43,515 nucleotides of DNA, taken from the NCBI RefSeq assembly GCF_000003605.2, contig NW_003144206.1:1-43515 (forward strand), read 5' to 3'. This stretch comes from Saccoglossus kowalevskii (lineage: Eukaryota > Hemichordata > Enteropneusta > Harrimaniidae). The notes beneath the pieces are model-generated. The model made no database searches. It was not told the origin of the DNA and saw nothing but the letters and a program-made list of their open reading frames with translations. Both the position numbers and the translations under genes were made by a program. Below, piece by piece: positions 1 to 12,852 of the stretch (positions are counted from its first letter, which is position 1; each line of letters opens with the position of its first letter).

Positions 1-800
1 TCAAGAGTGCCGTTTACGCCAAGATCACTATTTACACCATGGTTACACTATAAGAGCACCATTTACACAGATTACACTATAAGAGTGCCATTTACGCCAA
101 AATCACTATTTACATTATGGTTACACTATAAGAGCACCATTTACACAGATTACACTATAAGAGCGCCATTTACAGCAAGATCACTATTTACACTATGGTT
201 ACACTATAAGAGCAACATTTACACAGATTACACTATAAGAGTGCTATTTACAGATTACACTATAAGAGTGCCATTTACGCCAAGATCACTATTTACACTA
301 TGGTTACACTATAAGAGCACCATTTACACAGATTACACTATAAGAGTGCCATTTACGCCAAGATCACTATTTACATTATGGTTACACTCTAAGAGCACCA
401 TTTACACAGATTACACTATAAGAGTGCCATTTACAGCAAGATCACTATTTACACTATGGTTACACTATAAGAGCACCATTTACACAGATTACACTATAAG
501 AGTGCCATTTACGCCAAGATCACTATTTACATTATGGTTACACTATAAGAGCACCGTTTACACAGATTACACTATAAGAGTGCCATTTACAGATTGCACT
601 ATAAGAGTGCCATTTACGCCAAGATCACTATTTACACTATGGTTACACTATAAGAGCACCATTTACACAGATTACACTATAAGAGTGCCATTTACAGCAA
701 GATCACTATTTACACTATGGTTACACTATAAGAGCACCATTTACACAGATTACACTATAAGAGTGCCATTTACGCCAAGATCACCATTTACACAGATTAC
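1..800. repeat. Block D, copy 1 (cut by the window edge)
   Basis: Private variants identify this block: tttacaccatgg at 31, agagcaacattt near 209, and ttacactctaag near 382. They recur in order 2,928 bp to the right (2959, 3139, 3311). From the caccgttt variant onward the offset becomes 3,113, so this copy lacks 185 bp (78+29+78) present in the copy at 2935. In other copies an A block lies just to the left, so an A block may lie outside the window here. Confidence 0.8.
246..272. repeat. 27-bp short piece (example)
   Basis: A piece running from one ATTTACAG to the base before the next ATTTACGCC. It equals the 29-bp piece minus one CA (ATTTACAGATTAC instead of ATTTACACAGATTAC). It recurs throughout the array, and in most junction-bounded segments it is the first piece after the junction. 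As 27 is a multiple of three, it keeps the periodic open frame. A variant with a G, ATTTACAGATTGCAC, is seen near 590, 3706 and 20619. Confidence 0.9.
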
Positions 801-2646
801 ACTATAAGAGTGCCATTTACACCAAGATCACTATTTACACTATGATTACACTATAAGAGCACCATTTACACAGATTACACTATAAGAGTGCCATTTACGC
901 CAAGATCACTATTTACACTATGATTACACAATAAGAGTGCCATTTACACAGATTACACTATAAGAGTGCCATTTACACTATGGTTACACTATAAGAGCAC
1001 CATTTACACAGATTACACTATAAGAGTGCCATTTATACAGATGACACTATAAGAGTGCCATTTACAGCAAGATCACTATTTACACTATGGTTACACTATA
1101 AGAGCACCATTTACACAGATTACACTATAAGAGTGCCATTTACAGATTACACTATAAGAGTGCCATTTACAGCAAGATCACTATTTACACTATGGTTACA
1201 CTATAAGAGCACCATTTACACAGATTACACTATAAGAGTGCCATTTACGCCAAGATCACTATTTACACTATGGTTACACTATAAGAGCACCATTTACACA
1301 GATTACACTATAAGAGTGCCATTTACACAGATTACACTATAAGAGTGCCATTTACAGATTACACTATAAGAGTGCCATTTACGCCAAGATCACTATTTAC
1401 ACTATGGTTACACTATAAGAGCACCATTTACACAGATTACACTATAAGAGTGCCATTTACACCAAGATCACTATTTACACTATGGTTGCACTATAAGAGC
1501 ACCATTTACACAGATTACACTATAAGAGTGCCATTTACACCAAGATCACTATTTACATTATGATTACACTATAAGAGCACCATTTACACAGATTACACTA
1601 TAGGAGTGCCATTTACGCCAAGATCACTATTTACACTATGATTACACTATAAGAGTGCCATTTACACAGATTACACTATAAGAGTGCCATTTACACTATG
1701 GTTACACTATAAGAGCACCATTTACACAGATTACACTATAAGAGTGCCATTTATACAGATGACACTATAAGAGTGCCATTTACAGCAAGATCACTATTTA
1801 CACTATGATTACACTATAAGAGCACCATTTACACAGATTACACTACAAGAGTGCCATTTACAGATTACACTATAAGAGTGCCATTTACAGCAAGATCACT
1901 ATTTACACTATGGTTACACTATAAGAGCACCATTTACACAGATTACACTATAAGACTGCCATTTACGCCAAGATCACTATTTACACTATGGTTACACTAT
2001 AAGAGCACCATTTACACAGATTACACTATAAGAGTGCCATTTACAGCAAGATCACTATTACACTAAGGGTTGCACTATAAAAGTGCCATTTACACAAATT
2101 ACACTATAAGAGTGCCATTTACAGCAAGATCACTATTTACACTATGGTTACACTATAAGAGCACCATTTACACAGATTACACTATAAGAGTGCCATTTAC
2201 ACCAAGATCACTATTTACAATATCGTTACACTATAAGAGCACCATTTACACAGATTACACTATAAGAGTGCCAAGATCACTATTTACACTATGGTTACAC
2301 TATAAGAGTGCCAAGATCACCATTTACACAGATTACACTATAAGAGTGCCATTTACACAGATTACACTATAAGAGTGCCATTTACACCAAGATCACTATT
2401 TACACTATGATTACACTAAGAGTGCCATTTACGCAGATTACACTATAAGAGTGCCATTTACACTATGGTTACACTATAAGAGCACCATTTACACAGATTA
2501 CACTATAAGAGTGCCATTTACGCCAAGATCACTATTTACACTATGGTTACACTATAAGAGCACCATTTACACAGATTACACTATAAGAGTGCCATTTACA
2601 CAGATTACACTATAAGAGTGCCATTTATACAGATTACACTATAAGA

Positions 2647-3534
2647 GTGCCATTTACAGCAAGATCACTATTTACACTATGGTTACACTATAAGAGCACC
2701 ATTTACACAGATTACACTTTAAGAGTGCCATTTACAGATTACACTATAAGAGTGCCATTTACGCCAAGATCACTATTTACACTATGGTTACACTATAAGA
2801 GCACCATTTACACAGATTACACTATAAGAGTGCCATTTACGCCAAGATCACTATTTACACTATGGTTACACTATAAGAGCACCATTTACACAGATTACAC
2901 TATAAGAGTGCTATTTACAGATTACACTATAAGAGTGCCATTTACGCCAAGATCACTATTTACACCATGGTTACACTATAAGAGCACCATTTACACAGAT
3001 TACACTATAAGAGTGCCATTTACGCCAAAATCACTATTTACATTATGGTTACACTATAAGAGCACCATTTACACAGATTACACTATAAGAGCGCCATTTA
3101 CAGCAAGATCACTATTTACACTATGGTTACACTATAAGAGCAACATTTACACAGATTACACTATAAGAGTGCTATTTACAGATTACACTATAAGAGTGCC
3201 ATTTACGCCAAGATCACTATTTACACTATGGTTACACTATAAGAGCACAATTTACACAGATTACACTATAAGAGTGCCATTTACGCCAAGATCACTATTT
3301 ACATTATGGTTACACTCTAAGAGCACCATTTACACAGATTACACTATAAGAGTGCCATTTACAGCAAGATCACTATTTACACTATGGTTACACTATAAGA
3401 GCACCATTTACACAGATTACACTATAAGAGTGCCATTTACGCCAAGATCACTATTTACACTATGGTTACACTATAAGAGCACCATTTACGCAGATTACAC
3501 TATAAGAGTGCCATTTACACAGATTACACTATAA
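2647..3534 (+). other. Longest periodic open frame (295 codons), judged non-coding
   Basis: The 78-bp period is divisible by three, so one frame reads through successive monomers as a 26-residue repeat containing DYTIRVPFTPRS and LWLHYKS. It has a regular hydrophobic/aromatic content but no recognisable domain. The first codon is GTG, not ATG. The stop is created where a 29-bp piece shifts the frame into CTA TAA. Equivalent open stretches occur all along the array, each delimited the same way. No start context, splice signals or polyadenylation signal is visible. Known biology: satellites with periods that are multiples of three commonly give such frames by chance. Confidence 0.85.
2788..2865. 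repeat. Representative consensus 78-bp monomer
   Basis: This copy matches the majority sequence. It is a 29-bp half (2788-2816, ending CACAGA) and a 49-bp half (2817-2865, ending CACTATGG), each opening with TTACACTATAAGAG. The first half continues CACC and the second TGCC. ATTTAC anchors at 2806, 2835, 2853 and 2884 cut the period into pieces of 29, 18 and 31 bp. The 29- and 31-bp pieces share ATTTACAC, then TTACACTATAAGAG, then a CC end, so they look like diverged copies of one older unit. The 18-bp piece (ATTTACGCCAAGATCACT) is the odd one out. The unit has one GATC and, in this version, one CpG (TTACGCC). Confidence 0.93.
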
Positions 3535-6500
3535 GAGTGCCATTTAGAGCAAGATCACTATTTGCACTATGGTTACACTATAAGAGCACCATTTACACAG
3601 ATTACACTATAAGAGTGCCATTTACGCCAAGATCACTATTTACATTATGGTTACACTATAAGAGCACCGTTTACACAGATTACACTATAAGAGTGCCATT
3701 TACAGATTGCACTATAAGAGTGCCATTTACGCCAAGATCACTATTTACACTATGGTTACACTATAAGAGCACCATTTACACAGATTACACTATAAGAGTG
3801 CCATTTACAGCAAGATCACTATTTACACTATGGTTACACTATAAGAGCACCATTTACACAGATTACACTATAAGAGTGCCATTTACGCCAAGATCACTAT
3901 TTACAGTATGATTACACTTTAAGAGTGCCATTTTACACCCAGATCACTATTTACACTATGATTACACTATAAGAGTGCCATTTACAGATTACACTATAAG
4001 AGTGCCATTTACGCCAAGATCACTATTTACACTATGGTTACACTATAAGAGCACCATTTACACAGATTACACTATAAGAGTGCCATTTACGCTAAGATCA
4101 CTATTTACACTATGGTTACACTATAAGAGCACCATTTACACAGATTACACTATAAGAGTGCCATTTACACCAAGATCACCATTTACACTATGGTTGCACT
4201 ATAAGAGCACCATTTACACAGATTACACTATAAGAGTGCCATTTACACCAAGATCACTATTTACACTATGATTACACTATAAGAGTGCCATTTACACAGA
4301 TTACACTATAAGAGTGCCATTTACACTATGGTTACACTATAAGAGCACCATTTACACAGATTACACTATAAGAGTGCCATTTATACAGATGACACTATAA
4401 GAGTGCCATTTACAGCAAGATCACTATTTACACTATGGTTACACTATAAGAGCACCATTTACACAGATTACACTATAAGAGTGCCATTTACACAGATTAC
4501 ACTATAAGAGCACCATTTACACAGATTACACTATAAGAGTGCCATTTACAGCAAGATCACTATTTACACTATGGTTACACTATAAGAGCACCATTTACAC
4601 AGATTACACTATAAGAGTGCCATTTACAGATTACACTATAAGAGTGCCATTTACGCCAAGATCACTATTTACACTATGGTTACACTATAAGAGCACCATT
4701 TACACAGATTACACTATAAGAGTGCCATTTACGCCAAGATCACTATTTACACTATGGTTACACTATAAGAGCACCATTTACACAGATTACACTATAAGAG
4801 TGCCATTTACACCAAGATCACCATTTACACTATGGTTGCACTATAAGAGCACCATTTACACAGATTACACTATAAGAGTGCCATTTACACCAAGATCACT
4901 ATTTACACTATGGTTGCACTATAAGAGCACCATTTACACAGATTACACTATAAGAGTGCCATTTACACCAAGATCACTATTTACACTATGATTACACTAT
5001 AAGAGCACCATTTACACAGATTACACTATAAGAGTGCCATTTACGCCAAGATCACTATTTACACTATGATTACACAATAAGAGTGCCATTTACACAGATT
5101 ACACTATAAGAGTGCCATTTACACTATGGTTACACTATAAGAGCACCATTTACACAGATTACACTATAAGAGTGCCATTTATACAGATGACACTATAAGA
5201 GTGCCATTTACAGCAAGATCACTATTTACACTATGGTTACACTATAAGAGCACCATTTACACAGATTACACTATAAGAGTGCCATTTACGCCAAGATCAC
5301 CATTTACACTATGGTTATACTATAAGAGCACCATTTACACAGATTACACTATAAGAGTGCCATTTACAGATTACACTATAAGAGTGGCATTTACGCCAAG
5401 ATCACTATTTACACTATGGTTACACTATAAGAGCACCATTTACACAGATTACACTATAAGAGTGCCATTTACACAGATTACACTATAAGAGTGCCATTTA
5501 CGCCAAGATCACTATTTACACTATGGTTACACTATAAGAGCACCATTTACACAGATTACACTATAAGAGTGCCATTTACACAGATTACACTATAAGAGCA
5601 CCATTTACACAGATTACACTATAAGAGTGCCATTTACAGCAAGATCACTATTTACACTATGGTTAAACTATAAGAGCACCATTTACACAGATTACACTAT
5701 AAGAGCACCATTTACACAGATTACACAATAAGAGTGCCATTTACGCCAAGATCACTATTTACACTATGGTTACACCATTTACACCAGCACCATTTACACA
5801 GATTACACTATAAGAGAGCCATTTACAGATTACACTATAAGAGTGCCATTTACGCCAAGATCACTATTTACACTATGGTTACACTATAAGAGCACCATTT
5901 ACACAGATTACACTATAAGAGTGCCATTTACACCAAGATCACTATTTACACTATGGTTACACTATAAGAGCACCATTTACACAGATTACACTATAAGAGT
6001 GCCATTTACACCAAGATCACTATTTACACTATGGTTGCACTATAAGAGCACCATTTACACAGATTACACTATAAGAGTGCCATTTACACCAAGATCACTA
6101 TTTACACTATCATTACACTATAAGAGCACCATTTACACAGATTACACTATAAGAGTGCCATTTACGCCAAGATCGCTATTTACACTATGATTATACTATA
6201 AGAGTGCCATTTACACAGATTACACTATAAGAGCGCCATTTACACTATGGTTACACTATAAGAGCACCATTTACACAGATTACACTATAAGAGTGCCGTT
6301 TACGCCAAGATCACTATTTACACTATGGTTACACTATAAGAGCACCATTTACACAGATTACACTATAAGAGTGCCATTTACACAGATTACACTATAAGAG
6401 TGCCATTTATACAGATTACACTATAAGAGTGCCATTTACAGCAAGATCACTATTTACACTATGGTTACACTATAAGAGCACCATTTACACAGATTACACT

Positions 6501-6707
6501 ATAAGAGTGCCATTTACAGATTACACTATAAGAGTGCCATTTACGCCAAGATCACTATTTACACTATGGTTACACTATAAGAGCACCATTTACACAGATT
6601 ACACTATAAGAGTGCCATTTACACAGATTACACTATAAGAGTGCCATTTAGAGCAAGATCACTATTTACACTATGGTTGCACTATAAGAGCACCATTTAC
6701 ACAGATT

Positions 6708-7552
6708 ACACTATAAGAGTGCCATTTACAGCAAGATCACTATTTACACTATGGTTACACTATAAGAGCACCATTGACACAGATTACACTATAAGAGTGC
6801 CATTTACACCAAGATCACTATTTACAATATGGTTACACTATAAGAGCACCATTTACACAGATTACACTATAAGAGTGCCAAGATCACTATTTACACTATG
6901 GTTACACTATAAGAGTGCCAAGATCACCATTTACACAGATTACACTATAAGAGTGCCATTTACACAGATTACACTATAAGAGTGCCATTTACACCAAGAT
7001 CGCTATTTACACTATGATTACACTAAGAATGCCATTTACACAGATTACACTATAAGAGTGCCATTTACACTATGGTTACACTATAAGAGCACCATTTACA
7101 CAGATTACACTATAAGAGTGCCATTTACGCCAAGATCACTATTTACACTATGGTTACACTATAAGAGCACCATTTACACAGATTACACTATAAGAGTGCC
7201 ATTTACACAGATTACACTATAAGAGTGCCATTTATACAGATTACACTATCAGAGTGCCATTTACAGCAAGATCACTATTTACACTATGGTTACACTATAA
7301 GAGCACCATTTACACAGATTACACTTTAAGAGTGCCATTTACAGATTACACTATAAGAGTGCCATTTACGCCAAGATCACTATTTACACTATGGTTACAC
7401 TGTAAGAGCACCATTTACACTGATTACACTATAAGAGTGCCATTTACGCCAAGATCACTATTTACACTATGGTTACACTGTAAGAGCACCATTTACACAG
7501 ATTACACTATAAGAGTGCTATTTACAGATTACACTATAAGAGTGCCATTTAC
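6708..7552. repeat. Block A, copy 2 (no block D)
   Basis: Collinear with copy 1 at an offset of exactly 4,607 bp: 2121 to 6728, 2271 to 6878, 2711 to 7318, 2911 to 7518. The match ends near 7552, where a base is missing from acgccaagatc (acgccagatc), followed by actatagagcacc with another loss. It then passes into sequence leading to the 7767 marker. Private differences include ttacactgtaag and cactaagaatgcc. Confidence 0.8.
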
Positions 7553-8184
7553 GCCAGATCACTATTTACACTATGGTTACACTATAGAGCACCATTTACA
7601 CAGATTACACTATAGGAGTGCCATTTACGCCAAGATCACTATTTACACTATGATTACACTATTAGAGTGCCATTTACACAGATTACACTATAAGAGTGCC
7701 ATTTACACTATGGTTACACTATAAGAGCACCATTTACACAGATTACACTATAAGAGTGCCATTTATACAGATGACACTATAAGAGTGCCATTTACAGCAA
7801 GATCACTATTTACACTATGGTTACACTATAAGAGCACCATTTACACAGATTACACTATAAGAGTGCCATTTACAGATTACACTATAAGAGTGCCATTTAC
7901 ACCAAGATCACCATTTACACTATGGTTGCACTATAAGAGCACCATTTACACAGATTACACTATAAGAGTGCCATTTACAGATTACACTATAAGAGTGCCA
8001 TTTACGCCAAGATCACTATTTACACTATGGTTACACTATAAGAGCACCATTTACACAGATTACACTATAAGAGTGCCATTTACACAGATTACACTATAAG
8101 AGTGCCATTTACGCCAAGATCACTATTTACACTATGGTTACACTATAAGAGCACCATTTACACAAATTACACTATAAGAGTGCC

Positions 8185-8242
8185 ATTTACACAGATTACA
8201 CTATAAGAGCACCATTTACACAGATTACACTATAAGAGTGCC
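8185..8242. repeat. Two tandem 29-bp pieces (example)
   Basis: ATTTAC anchors at 8185, 8214 and 8243 are 29 bp apart with no 18- or 31-bp piece between. This shows that the 29-bp piece can amplify on its own. It supports a history in which a roughly 29-bp unit came first and the 78-bp monomer arose later by joining pieces. Inserting one 29-bp piece shifts the periodic open frame and produces a TAA stop within CTATAAGAG. Confidence 0.9.
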
Positions 8243-8393
8243 ATTTACAGCAAGATCACTATTTACACTATGGTTACACTATAAGAGCACCATTTACACA
8301 GATTACACTATAAGAGCACCATTTACACAGATTACACTATAAGAGTGCCATTTACGCCAAGATCACTATTTACACTATGGTTACACCATTTAC

Positions 8394-11158
8394 ACCAGCA
8401 CCATTTACACAGATTACACTATAAGAGTGCCATTTACAGATTACACTATAAGAGTGCCATTTACGCCAAGATCACTATTTACACTATGGTTACACTATAA
8501 GAGCACCATTTACACAGATTACACTATAAGAGTGCCATTTACACCAAGATCACTATTTACACTATGGTTACACTATAAGAGCACCATTTACACAGATTAC
8601 ACTATAAGAGTGCCATTTACGCCAAGATCACTATTTACACTATGATTACACTATAAGAGTGCCATTTACACAGATTACACTATAAGAGTGCCATTTACAC
8701 TATGGTTACACTATAAGAGCACCATTTACACAGATTACACTATAAGAGTGCCATTTATACAGATGACACTATAAGAGTGCCATTTACAGCAAGATCACTA
8801 TTTACACTATGGTTACACTATAAGAGCACCATTTACACAGATTACACTATAAGAGTGCCATTTACAGATTACACTATAAGAGTGCCATTTACAGCAAGAT
8901 CACTATTTACACTATGGTTACACTATAAGAGCACCATTTACACAGATTACACTATAAGAGTGCCATTTACGCCAAGATCACTATTTACATTATGGTTACA
9001 CTATAAGAGCACCATTTACACAGATTACACTATAAGAGCGCCATTTACAGCAAGATCACTATTTACACTATGGTTACACTATAAGAGCACCATTTACACA
9101 GATTACACTATAAGAGTGCCATTTACGCCAAGATCACCATTTACACTATGGTTATACTATAAGAGCACCATTTACACAGATTACACTATAAGAGTGCCAT
9201 TTACAGATTACACTATAAGAGTGCCATTTACGCCAAGATCACTATTTACACTATGGTTACACTATAAGAGCACCATTTACACAGATTACACTATAAGAGT
9301 GCCATTTACAGCAAGATCACTATTTACACTATGGTTACACTATAAGAGCACCATTTACACAGATTACACTATAAGAGTGCCATTTACACCAAGATCACTA
9401 TTTACAATATGGTTACACTATAAGAGCACCATTTACACAGATTACACTATAAGAGTGCCAAGATCACTATTTACACTATGGTTACACTATAAGAGTGCCA
9501 AGATCACCATTTACACAGATTACACTATAAGAGTGCCATTTACACAGATTACACTATAAGAGTGCCATTTACACCAAGATCACTATTTACACTATGATTA
9601 CACTAAGAGTGCCATTTACACAGATTACACTATAAGAGTGCCATTTACACTATGGTTACACTATAAGAGCACCATTTACACAGATTACACTATAAGAGTG
9701 CCATTTACGCCAAGATCACTATTTACACTATGGTTACACTATAAGAGCACCATTTACACAGATTACACTATAAGAGTGCCATTTACACAGATTACACTAT
9801 AAGAGTGCCATTTATACAGATTACACTATCAGAGTGCCATTTACAGCAAGATCACTATTTACACTATGGTTACACTATAAGAGCACCATTTACACAGATT
9901 ACACTTTAAGAGTGCCATTTACAGATTACACTATAAGAGTGCCATTTACGCCAAGATCACTATTTACACTATGGTTACACTGTAAGTGCACCATTTACAC
10001 TGATTACACTATAAGAGTGCTATTTACGCCAAGATCACTATTTACACTATGGTTACACTATAAGAGCACCATTTACACAGATTACACTATAAGAGTGCTA
10101 TTTACAGATTACACTATAAGAGTGCCATTTACGCCAAGATCACTATTTACACTATGGTTACACTGTAAGAGCACCATTTACACTGATTACACTATAAGAG
10201 TGCCATTTACGCCAAGATCACTATTTACACTATGGTTACACTATAAGAGCACCATTTACACAGATTACACTATAAGAGTGCTATTTACAGATTACACTAT
10301 AAGAGTGCCATTTACGCCAAGATCACTATTTACACTATGGTTACACTATAAGAGCACCATTTACACAGATTACACTATAAGAGTGCCATTTACGCCAAAA
10401 TCACTATTTACATTATGGTTACACTATAAGAGCACCATTTACACAGATTACACTATAAGAGCGCCATTTACAGCAAGATCACTATTTACACTATGGTTAC
10501 ACTATAAGAGCACCATTTACACAGATTACACTATAAGAGTGCCATTTACGCCAAGATCACTATTTACACTATGGTTACACTATAAGAGCACCATTTACGC
10601 AGATTACACTATAAGAGTGCGATTTACACAGATTACACTATAAGAGTGCCATTTAGAGCAAGATCACTATATACACTATGGTTACACTATAAGAGCACCA
10701 TTTACACAGATTACACTATAAGAGTGCCATTTACGCCAAGATTACTATTTACATTATGGTTACACTATAAGAGCACCATTTACACAGATTACACTATAAG
10801 AGTGCCATTTACAGATTACACTATAAGAGTGCTATTTACGCCAAGATCACTATTTACACTAGGGTTACACTATAAGAGCACCATTTACACAGATTACACT
10901 ATAAGAGTGCCATTTACAGCAAGATCACTATTTACACTATGGTTACACTATAAGAGCACCATTTACACAGATTATACTATAAGAGCGCCATTTACACAGA
11001 TTACACTATAAGAGCACCATTTACACAGATTACACTATAAGAGTGCCATTTACGCCCAGATCAACCATTTACACTATGAGAGCTCCATTTACACAGATTA
11101 CACTATAAGAGTGCCATTTACGCCAAGATCACTATTTACACTATGGTTACACATTTAC
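8394..11158. repeat. Junction-bounded segment, 2,765 bp
   Basis: The marker atttatacagatgacac lies 365 bp after the junction (8759), the short spacing class. A run of 78-bp units including one agagcgcc unit and one ggttatactataag unit follows, then A+D composite copy 3. The segment ends in an irregular stretch (about 11041-11158) containing acgcccagatcaacc, atgagagctcc, and a junction that has lost one C (ggttacacatttac). Confidence 0.75.
9288..10920. repeat. A+D composite, copy 3, with an internal 183-bp duplication
   Basis: Block A is collinear with copy 2 at an offset of 2,580 (6878 to 9458, 7318 to 9898, 7518 to 10098). The stretch ending in gctatttacagatt is repeated at about 10281, an extra 183 bp (two 78-bp units plus one 27-bp piece) compared with the copy at 16344. 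The D-like part keeps caaaatcac and agagcgcc but has agagcacc where other D copies have agagcaac. It ends with gcgatttac near 10619 and the private ctatatacactatgg near 10667. Confidence 0.78.
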
Positions 11159-12852
11159 ACCAGCACCATTTACACAGATTACACTATAAGAGTGCCATTT
11201 ACACCAAGATCACCATTTACACTATGGTTGCACTATAAGAGCACCATTTACACAGATTACACTATAAGAGTGCCATTTACAGCAAGATCACTATTTACAC
11301 TATGGTTGCACTATAAGAGCACCATTTACACAGATTACACTATAAGAGTGCCATTTACAGCAAGATCACTATTTACACTATGGTTACACTATAAGAGCAC
11401 CATTTACACAGATTACACTATAAGAGTGCCATTTACACCAAGATCACTATTTACAATATGGTTACACTATAAGAGCACCATTTACACAGATTACACTATA
11501 AGAGTGCCAAGATCACTATTTACACTATGGTTACACTATAAGAGTGCCAAGATCACCATTTACACAGATTACACTATAAGAGTGCCATTTACACAGATTA
11601 CACTATAAGAGTGCCATTTACACCAAGATCACTATTTACACTATGATTACACTAAGAGTGCCATTTACACAGATTACACTATAAGAGTGCCATTTACACT
11701 ATGGTTACACTATAAGAGCACCATTTACACAGATTACACTATAAGAGTGCCATTTACGCCAAGATCATTATTTACACTATGGTTACACTATAAGAGCACC
11801 ATTTACACAGATTACACTATAAGAGTGCCATTTACACAGATTACACTATAAGAGTGCCATTTATACAGATTACACTATAAGAGTGCCATTTACAGCAAGA
11901 TCACTATTTACACTATGGTTACACTATAAGAGCACCATTTACACAGATTACACTTTAAGAGTGCCATTTACAGATTACACTATAAGAGTGCCATTTACGC
12001 CAAGATCACTATTTACACTATGGTTACACTATAAGAGCACCATTTACACAGATTACACTATAAGAGTGCCATTTACGCCAAGATCACTATTTACACTATG
12101 GTTACACTATGAGAGCACCATTTAAACAGATTACACTATAAGAGTGCTATTTACAGATTACACTATAAGAGTGCCATTTACGCCAAGATCACTATTTACA
12201 CCATGGTTACACTATAAGAGCACCATTTACACAGATTACACTATAAGAGTGCCATTTACGCCAAAATCACTATTTACATTATGGTTACACTATAAGAGCA
12301 CCATTTACACAGATTACACTATAAGAGCGCCATTTACAGCAAGATCACTATTTACACTATGGTTACACTATAAGAGCAACATTTACACAGATTACACTAT
12401 AAGAGTGCTATTTACAGATTACACTATAAGAGTGCCATTTACGCCAAGATCACTATTTACATTATGGTTACACTATAAGAGCACCATTTACACAGATTAC
12501 ACTATAAGAGTGCCATTTACGCCAAGATCACTATTTACATTATGGTTACACTATAAGAGCACCATTTACACAGGATTACACTATAAGAGTGCCATTTACG
12601 CCAAGATCACTATTTACACTATGGTTACACTATAAGAGCACCATTTACGCAAGATTACGCTGTAAGAGTGCCATTTACACAGATTACACTATAAGAGCAC
12701 CATTTACACAGATTACACTATAAGAGTGCCATTTACAGCAAGATCACTATTTACACTATGGTTACACTATAAGAGCACCATTTACACAGATTACACTATA
12801 AGAGTGCCATTTACGCCAAGATCACTATTTACACTATGGTTACACCATTTAC
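11159..12852. repeat. Junction-bounded segment, 1,694 bp, opened by a variant junction
   Basis: The opening junction is the one-base-shorter variant. The usual 27-bp piece and the atttatacagatgacac marker are absent. Instead two ggttgcac units lead into A+D composite copy 4. Confidence 0.72.
11337..12600. repeat. A+D composite, copy 4
   Basis: Collinear with copy 3 at an offset of 2,049 across block A (9458 to 11507, 9898 to 11947, 10098 to 12147). A block D start follows, with tttacaccatgg at 12195, 9,236 bp from the copy at 2959. After about 12480 it departs from the other D copies: it has ttacattatgg variants, an extra G in cacaggattac near 12572, and the irregular acgcaagattacgctgtaag near 12650. 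Confidence 0.78.

Larger units (their letters stand above)
2101..3911. repeat. A+D composite, copy 1
   Basis: Block A (about 2101-2945) carries a shortened monomer where agagtgcc runs straight into aagatcac (2271), a three-base loss giving ttacactaagagtgcc (near 2411), attacactttaag (2711), and gctatttacag (2911). Block D follows with tttacaccatgg at 2959, caaaatcac, agagcgcc, agagcaacattt, catttagagc (3541) and tttgcactatgg (3561). It contains the longest uninterrupted periodic open frame of the window (2647-3534). Confidence 0.82.
1..5782. repeat. Left array segment, before the first junction
   Basis: This 5.8 kb contains none of the catttacaccag junctions found regularly further right. 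It holds the block D copy at the left edge, a full A+D composite at about 2101-3911, and four atttatacagatgacac markers at 1037, 1755, 4385 and 5183. A local irregularity near 2040-2100 combines a lost T (cactattacac), an altered ctaagggttgcac and ataaaagtgcc. Nothing but monomer variants is present. Confidence 0.85.
5783..8393. repeat. Junction-bounded segment, 2,611 bp
   Basis: Opens at the first catttacaccag junction. Its first 550 bases match 35137 onward at a constant offset of 29,354, sharing ctatcattac, gatcgctattt, gattatactataag, agagcgccatttacac and gtgccgtttacg. Block A copy 2 follows. The atttatacagatgacac marker is far in (7767), so the segment is a composite and not a single repeat unit. 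Confidence 0.75.
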
